Assembly (NCBI GenBank): GCA_040903745.1
Contig: JBBDUV010000037.1
Coordinates: forward strand, 1 to 64,000
DNA length: 64,000 nt
Direction: 5' to 3'
DNA from: M55B112 sp040903745
GTDB taxonomy: Bacteria > Bacteroidota > Bacteroidia > Bacteroidales > GCA-2748055
Part shown: in pieces, positions 25,399 through 33,921 of the stretch
Numbering within the stretch: the stretch's first letter is position 1
How the letters are laid out: each line of letters begins with the position of its first letter
The notes under the pieces: generated by a model
Told to the model about the DNA's origin: nothing
Database searches by the model: none
The model's input: only the letters and a program-made list of their open reading frames with translations
Position numbers and translations under genes: made by a program

Positions 25399-27639
25399 AT
25401 GGCAAGTCGAAGGGATTTTATTAAAATTTCGGGGTTGGGAATCGGCGGACTGGCAATTAGTGCTTCCGGATATGGCATTTACAAAAACCTCGCCGGCACT
25501 CCCATCGAACCGTCCGAATTAAAGGTCAACATCACTCGTACCCCTACCTATTGCGAGATCTGCTTCTGGAAGTGTGCCGGATGGATCTATAAAAATGAGG
25601 AGGGTAAAATCTGGAAGGTGGTCGGCAACAATGAGGACCAGCACAGCAACGGACGTTTTTGTCCGCGCGGTACCGGCGGACCTGGAATGTATTACGATGA
25701 GGACCGCCTGAAAACCCCGCTGATCAGAACCGGGGAACGCGGCAAACAGACCTTCCGCGAAGCAAGCTGGGACGAAGCCTTCGACCACATTGCCGATAGG
25801 ATGAAGGCCATTGCTGAGGAGCACGGACCTGAATGCTTTGCCCTGCTTACCCATGGCTCCGGTGGCGACTATTTTGGAAACCTTATCAGGGCCTTCGGCT
25901 CCTCCAGCATCGCTGCACCCTCCTACGCCCAGTGCCGCGGTCCGCGCGAAGTGGCCTTCCAGACCACCTTCGGTGAAGGGGTAGGCAGTCCGGAGAGAAT
26001 CGATATCCGCGATACCCGCTGCCTGGTGCTCATCGGATCCCACCTGGGCGAGAACATGCACAACGGACAGGTACAGGAGATGTCGGACGCGATCGACAAA
26101 GGCACAGCCATCATCACCGTCGATCCCCGCTTCAGCATCGCAGCGAGCAAATCAAAATACTGGCTGCCCATCAAACCCGCTACCGATATCGCCCTGCTTC
26201 TCTCATGGATCCATGTGCTGATCTACGAAGAGTCGTACGATACGGAGTACGTCGAAAAATATACCTTCGGCTTTGAACAGCTGAAGGCGCATGTCAGAAC
26301 CATGACCCCCGAGTGGGCCTACGGGATCACAACGATCAAACCGGAACTGATTAGAGAATCGGCCCGTGAGATGGCCAATGCCTCTCCAGCGGTGATCATC
26401 CATCCCGGCAGGCACGTGACCTGGTACGGCGATGACACACAACGGATGAGAACGGTCGCCATACTGAACGCTTTGCTCGGATCGTGGGGCCGAAGAGGAG
26501 GATATTACGTACCCGAAAAGGTGGACCTCCCCTCCTGGCCGCACCCTCCCTACCCCACGCCTTCGCGCAGCTGGAGAGATGCGTTCCCCGACCAGTACAA
26601 CCTGGCTTATGAAACACTGGCATCGGGGATCTGCGACGCCACCGTGCCTACCCTCAGTAAGGCGTGTAACTTCAAAGCGTGGATCGTCAACGGGACCAAT
26701 CTTCCGAAAACAATCCCCGACCGGGGAAAGCTCATCGAGGCGATACAGAGCCTGGAGCTGATGGTGGTAATCGATACCATGCCGATGGAGGTCACCGGCT
26801 GGGCCGATGTGGTACTGCCGGAGTGCACCTACCTCGAACGGTACGATAGCATCAGGGTGAGCCCGCACCGCAAACCGGCCGTGGCGCTCAGGATGCCCGC
26901 AACCGAACCCCTCTATAATTCAAAACCGGCCTACTGGATGGCGAAGGAGCTGTCGAAACGGCTCGGACTGGAGGAGTATTTCAGCTGGAACAATATCGAA
27001 GAGATGCTCGACTGGCAATTTAACCAGATCGGCACTTCGCTGGAGGAGATGAAAAAGATCGGGGTCAAGACCTTTGAACGGCCCTACGACGATCTCTACT
27101 ATTATCCTGGTCAGGCGGTACAGTTCTTCACCAACACCGGAAAAATTGAATTGTACAGCACCGACCTCGCCAATGAGGGCTTTGACCCGATCCCTGTTTA
27201 CACGCCCCATGAGGAGCCGCCTGAAGGCTTCTACCGGTTGAACTACGGACGCGCCCCTTCGCATACGTTCAGCCGGACGGCCAACAACCCGAACCTCACC
27301 GATATCATGGGTGAAAACGCGGTGTGGATCAATCCGAAGGTGGCGAAGATCTGGGGGATCGAGAACGATCAGTACGTTTACCTGGAGAACCAGGACGGGA
27401 TCAGGTCGACGTTTCCGGTGAAGGCGCGGGTGACCGAGCGGATCCGGTGGGACAGCGTTTTTATGGTGCACGGGTTCGGGCACGACAACAAAAAGCTGTC
27501 GCGCGCATACGGCAAAGGGGCCAGCGACTCGGAGCTGATCTCGCGGGTGCATGTCGACCCGATCATGGGAGGAACCGGGATGCGGGGCAATTTTGTGACG
27601 TTTAAATTTGAACCGGCAGAAAAGGAGGTTGAGTCATGA
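25399..27639 (+). CDS. PsrA/PhsA-like molybdopterin oxidoreductase, catalytic subunit
   Basis: This 746-residue protein starts with a twin-arginine signal (MASRRDFIKISG). A [4Fe-4S] motif C52-x2-C55-x3-C59-x28-C88 follows. AQCRGPRE near residue 179 offers a Cys as molybdenum ligand. The C-terminal dinucleotide-binding domain is present (VWINPKVAKIWGIEN). The gene order with a four-cluster ferredoxin and an NrfD-type anchor is that of polysulfide, thiosulfate and related reductases. The downstream YeeE/YedE and rhodanese genes favour a sulfur compound as substrate. Folded in the cytoplasm and exported by Tat, the enzyme would face the periplasm. The exact electron acceptor is not determinable. 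Confidence 0.85.
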   Translation: MASRRDFIKISGLGIGGLAISASGYGIYKNLAGTPIEPSELKVNITRTPTYCEICFWKCAGWIYKNEEGKIWKVVGNNEDQHSNGRFCPRGTGGPGMYYDEDRLKTPLIRTGERGKQTFREASWDEAFDHIADRMKAIAEEHGPECFALLTHGSGGDYFGNLIRAFGSSSIAAPSYAQCRGPREVAFQTTFGEGVGSPERIDIRDTRCLVLIGSHLGENMHNGQVQEMSDAIDKGTAIITVDPRFSIAASKSKYWLPIKPATDIALLLSWIHVLIYEESYDTEYVEKYTFGFEQLKAHVRTMTPEWAYGITTIKPELIRESAREMANASPAVIIHPGRHVTWYGDDTQRMRTVAILNALLGSWGRRGGYYVPEKVDLPSWPHPPYPTPSRSWRDAFPDQYNLAYETLASGICDATVPTLSKACNFKAWIVNGTNLPKTIPDRGKLIEAIQSLELMVVIDTMPMEVTGWADVVLPECTYLERYDSIRVSPHRKPAVALRMPATEPLYNSKPAYWMAKELSKRLGLEEYFSWNNIEEMLDWQFNQIGTSLEEMKKIGVKTFERPYDDLYYYPGQAVQFFTNTGKIELYSTDLANEGFDPIPVYTPHEEPPEGFYRLNYGRAPSHTFSRTANNPNLTDIMGENAVWINPKVAKIWGIENDQYVYLENQDGIRSTFPVKARVTERIRWDSVFMVHGFGHDNKKLSRAYGKGASDSELISRVHVDPIMGGTGMRGNFVTFKFEPAEKEVES

Positions 27640-28169
27640 GATATGCAATGGCGGTAGATACAAAGAAATGCGTCGGTTGCAGCGACTGCGTGGTTGCTTG
27701 TCAGACCGAGAACAACGTGCCCATCGGCTACTGCCGCGACTGGGTGGTGGAGGTGACCAATGGTACCTACCCGCAGCTTGAGATCGAGATCAGGTCGGAA
27801 CGGTGCAACCAATGCAGCAATGCCCCATGTGTGAGATGCTGTCCGACAGGTGCGAGCCACTATGCCGACGGCGGAATCGTGCTGGTAACAGAGAACAAAT
27901 GCATCGGCTGTGGTGCCTGTATCAACTCGTGTCCGTATGATGCCAGGTATTCTCATCCTGGCGGACATGTGGATAAGTGCACCTTCTGTGTCCACCGGAT
28001 CAAAAAAGGGCTGGAACCGGCCTGCGTGGCCACCTGTCCGACGAAATGCATGTACTTCGGCGACCTCGACGACCCGAACAGTCCGGTCTCAAAGGTCCTG
28101 AAAAACAGAAAATATACAACGCTGATCCCGGAAGCGGGAACAGACCCACAACTGTATTTCCTTATGTAA
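27636..28169 (+). CDS. Four-cluster 4Fe-4S electron transfer subunit (PsrB-like)
   Basis: The 177-residue protein has four Cys motifs: CVGCSDCVVAC, CNQCSNAPCVRCC, CIGCGACINSC and CTFCVHRIKKG followed by CVATCPTKC. This is the classical DmsB/PsrB arrangement that carries electrons between the membrane anchor and the molybdopterin subunit. Its start overlaps the stop of the catalytic subunit by 4 bases (ATGA). It has no signal of its own and would be co-exported with the Tat-bearing subunit. Confidence 0.93.
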   Translation: MRYAMAVDTKKCVGCSDCVVACQTENNVPIGYCRDWVVEVTNGTYPQLEIEIRSERCNQCSNAPCVRCCPTGASHYADGGIVLVTENKCIGCGACINSCPYDARYSHPGGHVDKCTFCVHRIKKGLEPACVATCPTKCMYFGDLDDPNSPVSKVLKNRKYTTLIPEAGTDPQLYFLM

Positions 28170-28176
28170 TGATGCT

Positions 28177-29118
28177 ATGAGAGAAGAGATCATTGTAAGT
28201 GGCAGGGCGAACCCATTTATCGACCCATACCTCAATATATGGCACTGGCAGATACCGCTCTACCTGTTTCTGGGCGGACTGGCGGCCGGGATCCTCTTTT
28301 TTGCAGGGATGTACACCATCATGGGCAAGGAGAAGGTATACCCGACCGCTGTCAAAAAGGCCCCGCTGATCGTACCGTTTCTGCTGGTCCTCGGTCTGAT
28401 CGCCCTCTTCCTGGACCTGAAACACAAACTCTATTTCTGGCGACTCTACACCACCATCAAAATTGAGTCGCCCATGTCGTGGGGCGCCTGGGTCCTCATG
28501 CTGGTCACACCCCTCTCCTTTGTCTGGGCGGCGATCAATGTGAGGGAGGTCTTCCCGAAGTGGGACTGGAAATTCGATTTTATAAAAAAACTGGAGGCGT
28601 TTTTCATCCGGCATAAAATAACCCTGGCCTGGATCATGGTGGTCTCATCCGTGATCCTCGGGGTATACACCGGGATCCTCTTCTCGGCATTCAATGCACG
28701 ACCGCTCTGGAACACCTCCATCCTGGGTCCGCTCTTTTTGGCATCGGGCATGTCGGCCGGCGCAGCCATGATCATGCTGATGTCGAAGGACCATGCCGAG
28801 CGAACGCTCTTCTCAAAGATCGATATTGGAATCATCGCCGTGGAGATGTTCCTGATCGTCCATATGTTCATGGGCTTCCTGGCCAGTACGCAAGTGCAGA
28901 TCGATGCTGCCGCACTTTTCCTGGGCGGTCCCTATACCGCATCCTTCTGGATCTTTGTTGTGATCCTCGGAATGATCGTTCCGGTGGTGCTGGAGGTGCT
29001 GGAGCTCTATAAATTCAAGGTCCCGGTGGTGATTCCGGCGGTCCTCGTACTCTTTGGAAGCCTGATGATGCGGTTTTTGATCGCCTTTGCGGGACAGGAA
29101 AGCAGGTGGTTATACTGA
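28177..29118 (+). CDS. NrfD/PsrC-like membrane anchor
   Basis: This 313-residue protein has about eight membrane helices and the NrfD-type opening (NPFIDPYLNIWHWQIPLYLFLGG, with conserved Gly-Gly-Leu-Ala-Ala-Gly). SPMSWGAWVLM is also typical of the family. It would bind menaquinone and pass electrons to the ferredoxin subunit. It lies 7 bases behind the 4Fe-4S gene and completes a three-subunit periplasm-facing reductase or oxidase. Confidence 0.92.
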   Translation: MREEIIVSGRANPFIDPYLNIWHWQIPLYLFLGGLAAGILFFAGMYTIMGKEKVYPTAVKKAPLIVPFLLVLGLIALFLDLKHKLYFWRLYTTIKIESPMSWGAWVLMLVTPLSFVWAAINVREVFPKWDWKFDFIKKLEAFFIRHKITLAWIMVVSSVILGVYTGILFSAFNARPLWNTSILGPLFLASGMSAGAAMIMLMSKDHAERTLFSKIDIGIIAVEMFLIVHMFMGFLASTQVQIDAAALFLGGPYTASFWIFVVILGMIVPVVLEVLELYKFKVPVVIPAVLVLFGSLMMRFLIAFAGQESRWLY

Positions 29119-29126
29119 TTAAAAAT

Positions 29127-29672
29127 ATGATTGAAATGAATACACCCGATTCAAAAACAACCAAAACAAAATACCTGAATCCCTATTTGGGGGGCGTACT
29201 GCTGGGCCTGGTGCTTATCGCCGCCAATTTTGTCTCCGGCAGGGGGCTGGGAGCCAGTGGCGCAGTCAAGAGTGCCGTAGTGGCAACTGTTGAAACCGTT
29301 GCCCCGAATCATGCCGAGAATGCCACTTTCTACAGTGATTTCATTGAAAGCCACGACGGTAAACCGATGAAAGAGTGGCTGGTCTTCCAGTTGCTCGGTG
29401 TGATCGTCGGCGCATTCCTCTCCGGCGTACTTTTCAAACGGCTGAAATTCAAGGTGGAACACTCCCCGAAGATCACCTCCAAAAAACGAATTATGCTGGC
29501 CATTGTGGGAGGGATCCTGTTCGGATTTGGCTCCCAGCTGGGCAGGGGCTGTACGAGCGGATCGGCACTCAGCGGTATGGCGGTATTGTCGTTCGGCGGC
29601 TTCATCACCATGGCGGCCATCTTTGGAACGGCCTTTGCATTGGCCTATTTTTTCAGAAAAAACTGGATTTAA
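29127..29672 (+). CDS. YeeE/YedE family sulfur transporter half 1
   Basis: The protein has about 181 residues with four membrane helices and the conserved Cys motif GSQLGRGCTSGSALSG near residue 145. YeeE/YedE (TsuA-type) proteins pass thiosulfate or related sulfur species through a relay of Cys residues. Here the protein is half-length and a second half-length gene follows, so the functional unit is probably the pair. The ATG at 29127 is preferred to the GTG at 29106, which would overlap the NrfD gene. Confidence 0.85.
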   Translation: MIEMNTPDSKTTKTKYLNPYLGGVLLGLVLIAANFVSGRGLGASGAVKSAVVATVETVAPNHAENATFYSDFIESHDGKPMKEWLVFQLLGVIVGAFLSGVLFKRLKFKVEHSPKITSKKRIMLAIVGGILFGFGSQLGRGCTSGSALSGMAVLSFGGFITMAAIFGTAFALAYFFRKNWI

Positions 29673-29693
29673 ACAAACTAATTTTTATACGAT

Positions 29694-30284
29694 ATGGGAC
29701 CATTAATCAGCTATGACATCATCTCCCAGAACAGCAATTTACTGTTTGCCTTTCTGATCGGAATCGGGTTCGGATTTGTGCTCGAGGCGAGCGGATTCTC
29801 CTCAAGCCGTAAACTGGCAGGGGTCTTTTACGGGTACGACACCGTAGTGCTGAAGGTGTTCTTCACCGCAGCGATCACCGGTATGATCGGGCTGCTCTTT
29901 TTAAGCCTGTTCAACTGGATCAACCTCGACCTGGTCTATATCAATCCGACCTACCTCTATTCCGCCATTGCCGGTGGAATTATCATGGGAGCCGGGTTTA
30001 TCATCGGTGGCTTTTGTCCGGGTACAAGTTTCTGTGCCGCGTCCATCGGTAAGATCGACGCTATGTTCTTTATCGGCGGAATGCTGTTAGGGGTGCTGAT
30101 CTTCGCAGAAGCATTTCCGCTGCTTGAAGATTTCTTTTACGCAAAAAACCTGGGGATTCCCACACTGAGTGAGAAGCTCGGACTGAAAGATGGGGTGGTT
30201 GTTCTCGGGATCATCATTGTGGCCATGGGTATGTTCTGGGTCGGCGAGTGGGCCGAAAAGAAATTTCCGCGGGAAGAGTATTAG
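29694..30284 (+). CDS. YeeE/YedE family sulfur transporter half 2
   Basis: The 196-residue protein has five or so membrane helices and the motif GGFCPGTSFCAASIGKID, with two Cys residues. It is the partner of the preceding half-length YeeE/YedE protein. Together they correspond to one full TsuA-like transporter, with the Cys relay divided between them. It lies 21 bases behind its partner and within the same operon as the psrABC-like genes. Confidence 0.87.
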   Translation: MGPLISYDIISQNSNLLFAFLIGIGFGFVLEASGFSSSRKLAGVFYGYDTVVLKVFFTAAITGMIGLLFLSLFNWINLDLVYINPTYLYSAIAGGIIMGAGFIIGGFCPGTSFCAASIGKIDAMFFIGGMLLGVLIFAEAFPLLEDFFYAKNLGIPTLSEKLGLKDGVVVLGIIIVAMGMFWVGEWAEKKFPREEY

Positions 30285-30437
30285 AATAAAAAACAGGGTT
30301 TAGGAATGTAATTGAAATTGTGCTCATACCCCTTCAGGAATCCAAAATAGATCGAAACAGATTATTCAAAAAACACAACAAGTTAAACTATCATTTGTTA
30401 CATAAGATAAAATAAGAACGTTTAAAAAAATAAGCCG

Positions 30438-31064
30438 ATGAAAGCATTACAATATTTAGCCATCGTATTTATCACATTGGGAGTAGGTATTGCAGCTGTT
30501 CCCCAGAACACAACCCATCCCTACAAACTCACACCCGATCAGCTTCTCGAACAGGTGAACAGCGGGATCCAGTATTTCTCTCCTGATCAGATCGCCGACA
30601 TGATTATTACAGAGGATCCCTCATTTCTGCTGATCGATGTAAGGAGTCAGGACGAATATGAAGAATATCACCTACCCGGGGCAGTGAATATTCCACTCCC
30701 CGACCTGCTCTCCGACAAGTGGAAGCCCTATCTGAACCAGGATATCCGGCACAATGTTTTCTATTCCAACAGCACCGTAAAGGCCAATGAAGCGTGGATG
30801 ATTACCATCCAGCTGGGTTATAGGAACAACTATGTAATGCAAGGTGGGCTGAATTACTGGGTAGAGACCATCATGAATCCCGAAGCGCCCAGGGCTACAA
30901 ATCCCAACGAGGAGATCGCCAAATACAATTTCCGCAAAGGGGCCGGCATGAAGCTCGGTGGAGCAGAAGCGGTAGCCGAACAAGAGGCACCCGCTCAGCC
31001 CCTTCCATCACTTCCAAAAATAACCCGGCAAACCGACAGAAAAAGGGTCCAGGGAGGATGTTAG
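30438..31064 (+). CDS. Secreted rhodanese-like protein lacking the active Cys, Cys-terminal
   Basis: This 208-residue protein has a signal peptide (about residues 1-21) and a rhodanese fold (LLIDVRSQDEYEEYHLPGAVNIP, residues 64-86). At the place of the catalytic Cys it reads VFYSNSTVKA (S110), so ordinary persulfide formation on the loop is not possible. The only Cys is the last residue, C208, in a basic tail ending RKRVQGGC after an Ala/Pro-rich linker. A Cys-terminal swinging arm could carry sulfur, as in DsrC-type carriers; that is inference. It follows the YeeE/YedE pair, so it probably handles periplasmic sulfur for the molybdoenzyme or transporter. Confidence 0.8.
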   Translation: MKALQYLAIVFITLGVGIAAVPQNTTHPYKLTPDQLLEQVNSGIQYFSPDQIADMIITEDPSFLLIDVRSQDEYEEYHLPGAVNIPLPDLLSDKWKPYLNQDIRHNVFYSNSTVKANEAWMITIQLGYRNNYVMQGGLNYWVETIMNPEAPRATNPNEEIAKYNFRKGAGMKLGGAEAVAEQEAPAQPLPSLPKITRQTDRKRVQGGC

Positions 31065-31155
31065 CAGGCAGGTTCTCATCGACCGCCTTTCTTATAAAGA
31101 TTTACTGCCGAACCCCTGGTTTAAAGTAATCTCAGCAGAGAGAACTGGAATGTTT

Positions 31156-33690
31156 TTATGGAAGGTTATCCTGCTTAATGATATCATTAAAGGATTTGCC
31201 ATAATTTTCATTGTAGAGTAATCTGAACTCACTACAGAAAGCTTCATAAACATTCTTGGCAAGGCTGTAATTACCACGCAGGTACTGGGTCCTGCATTTC
31301 AGGACCATTGCCTCCTCATTCGCAATGTCGAAGTTAAAAACACTATCTGCAAGACTAATAATGAGTTCTGCATCCTTTTTCTCATCCAGATTTTTTGAAT
31401 AACTGATTAAAGTATCAACAATCTTATCAGAAATCTTAGCTTTATAGGAATCGAGCCATTCATATTCAACGTTGCCCAGAAATGTCCCATTAGAGGTTAT
31501 ATCAATAAGCCTTTCGAGAAATAATTTTGAGATATTTCCGGATTTCAGGATCTGACGGGCCAGATAATAATCACTGTAGATGATGTTATAATTGATTGAT
31601 ATTTTCCAATAACCAGTATTTTGGCTTAAATCAGCACTGTCTAGATCATTCAAAATAGTTTTCAGTTTTGCAATGTTTACGGATAGATTATTTCTTCCAC
31701 TCTTAGCTGATTTATCAAACCAGAGAAATTCAATAATCTTTTCAGAAGAAATACCCCTCTCATTTCTTAGCGAATTCAGAAAAATCAATAAGAACAACTC
31801 TTTCAGAAGACGGGTAAACCTTTTTGTTATGTCAACACCATCACGATTAAAAACCTGAAAACCTCCAAAAAAATAAATGCTGTTCGTGGTTGTTTTTGAA
31901 CCTTCATCCTTCATCCTGATAACATCCTTAATAGCTAACAAAGGTTCTTCTTCATCCGTTTGATTTGATTTTTTCCGGCTTGCTCTAATTCTCCAGGCAA
32001 TTAAGAACAATAACAGTAAGATTCCTGCAACAGGGAACAGCCAAAATATTTTTGAATGTGTTACGGAAGGCCCCTTTTCTATTGGAGGATAATCAATTGT
32101 GTAGATTGTTCCCTTTGAATTTTTATTGTTTTCAGACAAAGTCGTAACTGTCAACAATTTTTTTGCCTCAGGAAAATAAAATAGATCAGCATAGGAGTCT
32201 ATATCATTAAACAAATATGGAATTGAGTCCCCTAACTTTATGAACTGTTTGTTATCAAGTGATCCCTTTACCAGATTTAAATAACTATTGTATTTGAATT
32301 TCGGAAAGGACAATGCATAAAAGTTTCGTGTGCTACTGTCGATAACCAATGAATTGGCAAAACAAAATCTCTCCTCCAGATCGTCATAGGTTCTAATTTC
32401 TTCAAATTTCAGATCCTTCAAGGAGAGGGCATAAAAGTCATAATAATAACTCGGATTCAATCTTTGGCTGCCGGTATTGCTGCCATACCCTCCGAGAACA
32501 AAGATTGTATCATTTAGCACGCTCGAAGCAGCCAAATAACGGGGTGCCGGTATAGTACCATCGCAGGATATCTCTTCCCACGTATTATCTTGAATATGAC
32601 ATCTAAGCAACTTATTTTTATACAAATAATGTCCATAACCATTTAAAATATAAAGATTTTTGGTGCCAGGATCAAAGTATTTATTATGGTGCCAGTAATC
32701 CAAACGTCGGGTGGGGATTAGTTCCTCTTGTGTGATATCCCCTGAATTGGGATCGATAAAAAAACGCTGTTTGGTATCAGGATTATAGGATATAATAACC
32801 TCTTTATCAGGATCAAATACCGCCTGATAAGGAGAATTTAAAAAATTGGGGGTTGAACTGTAATACACTGTATCGAACTCATTCTTGCTTACCTGATAAA
32901 CAATTAACCTGTCTTTACCAATCATATAAACCTGTTCCTTTTCCTGATTGGATGTAACCTGAAGACAACCTGAAAAAGAAACATCTTTTATCTTTTCCCA
33001 CTGGATGTGAGACCTTCTTAACCAAATCGGATTAGTAATGCTTGCTTTCTTTCGTCTGATAATGTCTGTTGCTATGTTCCCTTCAACCTCATCCAATGGC
33101 CAGTGGTATGCCAATTCTGATTTCTTGTGTATCTTTAAATCTCTGATCTGAATGGGCGGAACATCGGTAGACTCAAAGTTTTTTTCATGACAAAGACCAA
33201 AATAAATTTTAACAGTGGAGGGATTTTGCAAATCAAGATTACGATCGATATAGACAGTATCGCCCTCACTGAAAATAATCTGGTTTTTGGAGAGAAGGAA
33301 TTTTACACTGAAATTGATCCAGTTGGTCTGCAAGTAAGTTGGATTGATATTAAAGCCTATATCCGATTGTCTGGTTCCCATTATAATTGAGAAATCATTC
33401 TGTCCTCCGGTTCTGGTTCCATAAATCAGATCAATATTCTGATTATCATTGAAGATCATCCGAAAAACATAACCATACCTAAACTGTTTGTTTTCATGAG
33501 CCGAAATATCAAATGATAGCTCAAAATCCTCCTTTATCCGCTCCGCTTTATCAGGAAACAATTCAAGGGAGGTTCTCTTGTTTATCTTCGCATCAAAACT
33601 TTCGAAATAAAGACCATACTGCTGACAGTAAAGGTTGTTCGCTGAACCTATGCAACAAACAACTATAAAATAAATATAAATAGCTTTCAT
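31156..33690 (-). CDS. Membrane-spanning LamG/kelch sensor with winged-helix output
   Basis: The protein has about 844 residues and a signal peptide. A LamG/concanavalin-like region (residues 25-215) is followed by a kelch-type beta-propeller region (about 230-540, with VFVLGGYGSNTGS and ILNGYGHYLY). One membrane helix lies at about 557-575 (numbering from 33714). The cytoplasmic end carries an OmpR/SARP-type winged helix (about 615-710) and a helical BTAD/TPR-like region. It appears to be a one-component regulator that senses a ligand outside and binds DNA from the membrane. It is divergent from a GH92 gene and is the obvious candidate regulator of the glycan locus, replacing a hybrid two-component system or sigma/anti-sigma pair. 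The ATG at 33714 is an alternative start. Confidence 0.75.
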   Translation of the reverse strand: MKAIYIYFIVVCCIGSANNLYCQQYGLYFESFDAKINKRTSLELFPDKAERIKEDFELSFDISAHENKQFRYGYVFRMIFNDNQNIDLIYGTRTGGQNDFSIIMGTRQSDIGFNINPTYLQTNWINFSVKFLLSKNQIIFSEGDTVYIDRNLDLQNPSTVKIYFGLCHEKNFESTDVPPIQIRDLKIHKKSELAYHWPLDEVEGNIATDIIRRKKASITNPIWLRRSHIQWEKIKDVSFSGCLQVTSNQEKEQVYMIGKDRLIVYQVSKNEFDTVYYSSTPNFLNSPYQAVFDPDKEVIISYNPDTKQRFFIDPNSGDITQEELIPTRRLDYWHHNKYFDPGTKNLYILNGYGHYLYKNKLLRCHIQDNTWEEISCDGTIPAPRYLAASSVLNDTIFVLGGYGSNTGSQRLNPSYYYDFYALSLKDLKFEEIRTYDDLEERFCFANSLVIDSSTRNFYALSFPKFKYNSYLNLVKGSLDNKQFIKLGDSIPYLFNDIDSYADLFYFPEAKKLLTVTTLSENNKNSKGTIYTIDYPPIEKGPSVTHSKIFWLFPVAGILLLLFLIAWRIRASRKKSNQTDEEEPLLAIKDVIRMKDEGSKTTTNSIYFFGGFQVFNRDGVDITKRFTRLLKELFLLIFLNSLRNERGISSEKIIEFLWFDKSAKSGRNNLSVNIAKLKTILNDLDSADLSQNTGYWKISINYNIIYSDYYLARQILKSGNISKLFLERLIDITSNGTFLGNVEYEWLDSYKAKISDKIVDTLISYSKNLDEKKDAELIISLADSVFNFDIANEEAMVLKCRTQYLRGNYSLAKNVYEAFCSEFRLLYNENYGKSFNDIIKQDNLP

Positions 33691-33770
33691 AAATTCCTTT
33701 TTCTGCAATTTCATGAGCCTTATTTCGGTTGTAATATCGTCAATTAAATTATATTAAGAAATAATTAAGT

Positions 33771-33778
33771 CAAAGTTA
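33771..33778 (-). promoter_or_regulatory. -7 element of the kelch regulator gene
   Basis: TAACTTTG on the minus strand is a perfect TAnnTTTG element about 60-80 bases before the start. The -33 element is weak, which may indicate activation or autoregulation. Confidence 0.35.
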
Positions 33779-33921
33779 AGAGTTAAGATCTATTTTTCTA
33801 TGAAAATGTAAGTATTGTAGAAAGCCTTCTAACTGATCGCTAGTAACCCATCTTTGCAAGATAGGAATGGTAAAGAAAGAAGGGCATACAATATATTTTT
33901 TTAAAACTTAATTGATACATC

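Noticed and set aside
26203..27995. Several minus-strand frames of 200 residues or more opposite the molybdoenzyme genes
   Set aside because: They are antisense shadows with no motif; the plus-strand genes have all Cys motifs intact.
8980..31064. Direct metabolic link between the sulfatases and the Psr/YeeE sulfur module
   Set aside because: Sulfatases release sulfate, while the module handles thiosulfate- or polysulfide-type compounds; the difference in base composition also suggests separate origins. Adjacency alone is not enough.
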